This document shows positions 63,441-64,000 of a stretch of 64,000 nt of DNA, piece by piece; position 1 is the first letter of the stretch, and each line of letters begins with the position of its first letter. Under the pieces are notes generated by a model. The model was given only the letters and a program-made list of their open reading frames with translations. It searched no databases and was not told where the DNA came from. Made by a program: the position numbers and the translations under genes. Origin of the DNA: Lichenostomus cassidix (taxonomy: Eukaryota; Chordata; Aves; Passeriformes; Meliphagidae); NCBI GenBank assembly GCA_008360975.2, contig CM039193.1, positions 10,468,501-10,532,500 of the forward strand. Reading direction: 5' to 3'.

Positions 63441-64000
63441 ACTCCGGAAGAAGGGCTTATCTTTACCAGAGAAAGAGGGAGAGAAGATGAAAAATGGGAA
63501 GAGGGAAAGAGAAATCTCCCAAAGAGAAAGTGAGGATTGCAGTGTCCCCCATGCTGCCGTCACCCTCCAGTCCCTACACATACCTACACCTTGAAACCGT
63601 CCCTGATACCACAGACAGGACTCGGGAACAGCCTCAGCCCCTGCTCTCCATCGCTGACAGAAAGGAAAACTGAATCAAGCAAATGGTTGTGGTTACTCAA
63701 GCTGGGGTCATTAGCCGGATTAAAGCTCCCAAGCTTCGGCCAGCAGCACGGAGAGCAAAGTGCAGCTAAACTGCCCAAATTGGATTACCAACGCTCCCGG
63801 GTCTCTGTGCCAAGTTGGCCAGCAGATTGCAGGATGCTCGGGATGGGGAGGTGGGCAGCAAGCCCCAGGACTGATCTGCAGGATGCCAGTGAGGAGGAGG
63901 AGAGATGAGGAAGAGATGGTCCCTCCACAGCACATCCCCCAGAGCCACTCAGCCTGTCCCTGGCACCCCTGGCATGTTCTCACCTCAGGCACTTTCTCTA

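Larger units (their letters stand above)
54822..64000 (-). other. 5' UTR intron, partial (at least 9.2 kb)
   Basis: This region lies upstream of the 5' UTR acceptor and is probably the 3' part of the first intron. It has an AC/TA composite microsatellite at 57927-57973 and AT-rich blocks at 62575-62790 and 63250-63440. Nothing recognisable as exon 1 or a promoter CpG island is visible; 61930-62210 is only mildly CpG-enriched. Confidence 0.6.

Overview
The window is vertebrate nuclear DNA, most likely from a bird. Split genes with GT-AG introns rule out a prokaryote. The legible interspersed repeats are CR1 LINEs, including 3' ends with the GGTTTGGGTTGGAAGG signature typical of avian CR1. Repeat density is low and the unique DNA is fairly GC-rich. 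I cannot name the species; a long (TGGGA)n array would suit a songbird, but this is a weak hint.

One gene accounts for all the convincing coding sequence: the 5' part of a plexin-A1 gene (PLXNA1) on the minus strand. Nine exons are readable, running from right to left: 54821-53475, 47628-47446, 20317-20177, 18116-18016, 17562-17439, 15329-15176, 14501-14402, 5496-5382 and 1294-1094. All splice sites are GT-AG and all phases join. Together they encode about 774 residues from the first in-frame ATG at 54677 (764 from the alternative at 54647). This covers the signal peptide, the whole sema domain, the first PSI domain, the following IPT-like segment, the second PSI domain and the start of the next IPT region. 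The rest of the protein (remaining IPT domains, membrane helix, split GAP domain) lies beyond the left edge. The first visible exon begins at a strong acceptor inside the 5' UTR, so the promoter and at least one noncoding exon lie upstream, probably beyond the right edge.

Layout by region: 1-1093 partial intron; 1-20 kb eight small exons with introns of 0.45-8.9 kb, one of them mostly an old CR1 LINE with readable reverse-transcriptase motifs; 20-47 kb one 27-kb intron holding a CR1 remnant, a (TGGGA)n array, two CpG-rich zones and many AT-rich blocks with homeodomain-type TAATTA cores; 47-54.8 kb the exons for the sema domain, separated by a 5.8-kb intron; 54.8-64 kb the 3' part of the 5' UTR intron. 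No tRNA, rRNA, CRISPR array or second protein-coding gene is supported. The remaining long open frames look like chance frames in GC-rich DNA or antisense shadows of exons.

No unknown biological system is evident. The points most worth checking are regulatory: a CpG island with paired CCAAT boxes deep in the long intron, tandem upstream ORFs in the 5' UTR, a (CT)10 microsatellite that forms the polypyrimidine tract of one acceptor, a perfect 15-bp hairpin, a consensus SRF site and several homeodomain-site clusters. Conservation of the candidate regulatory blocks is inferred from base composition and was not tested.
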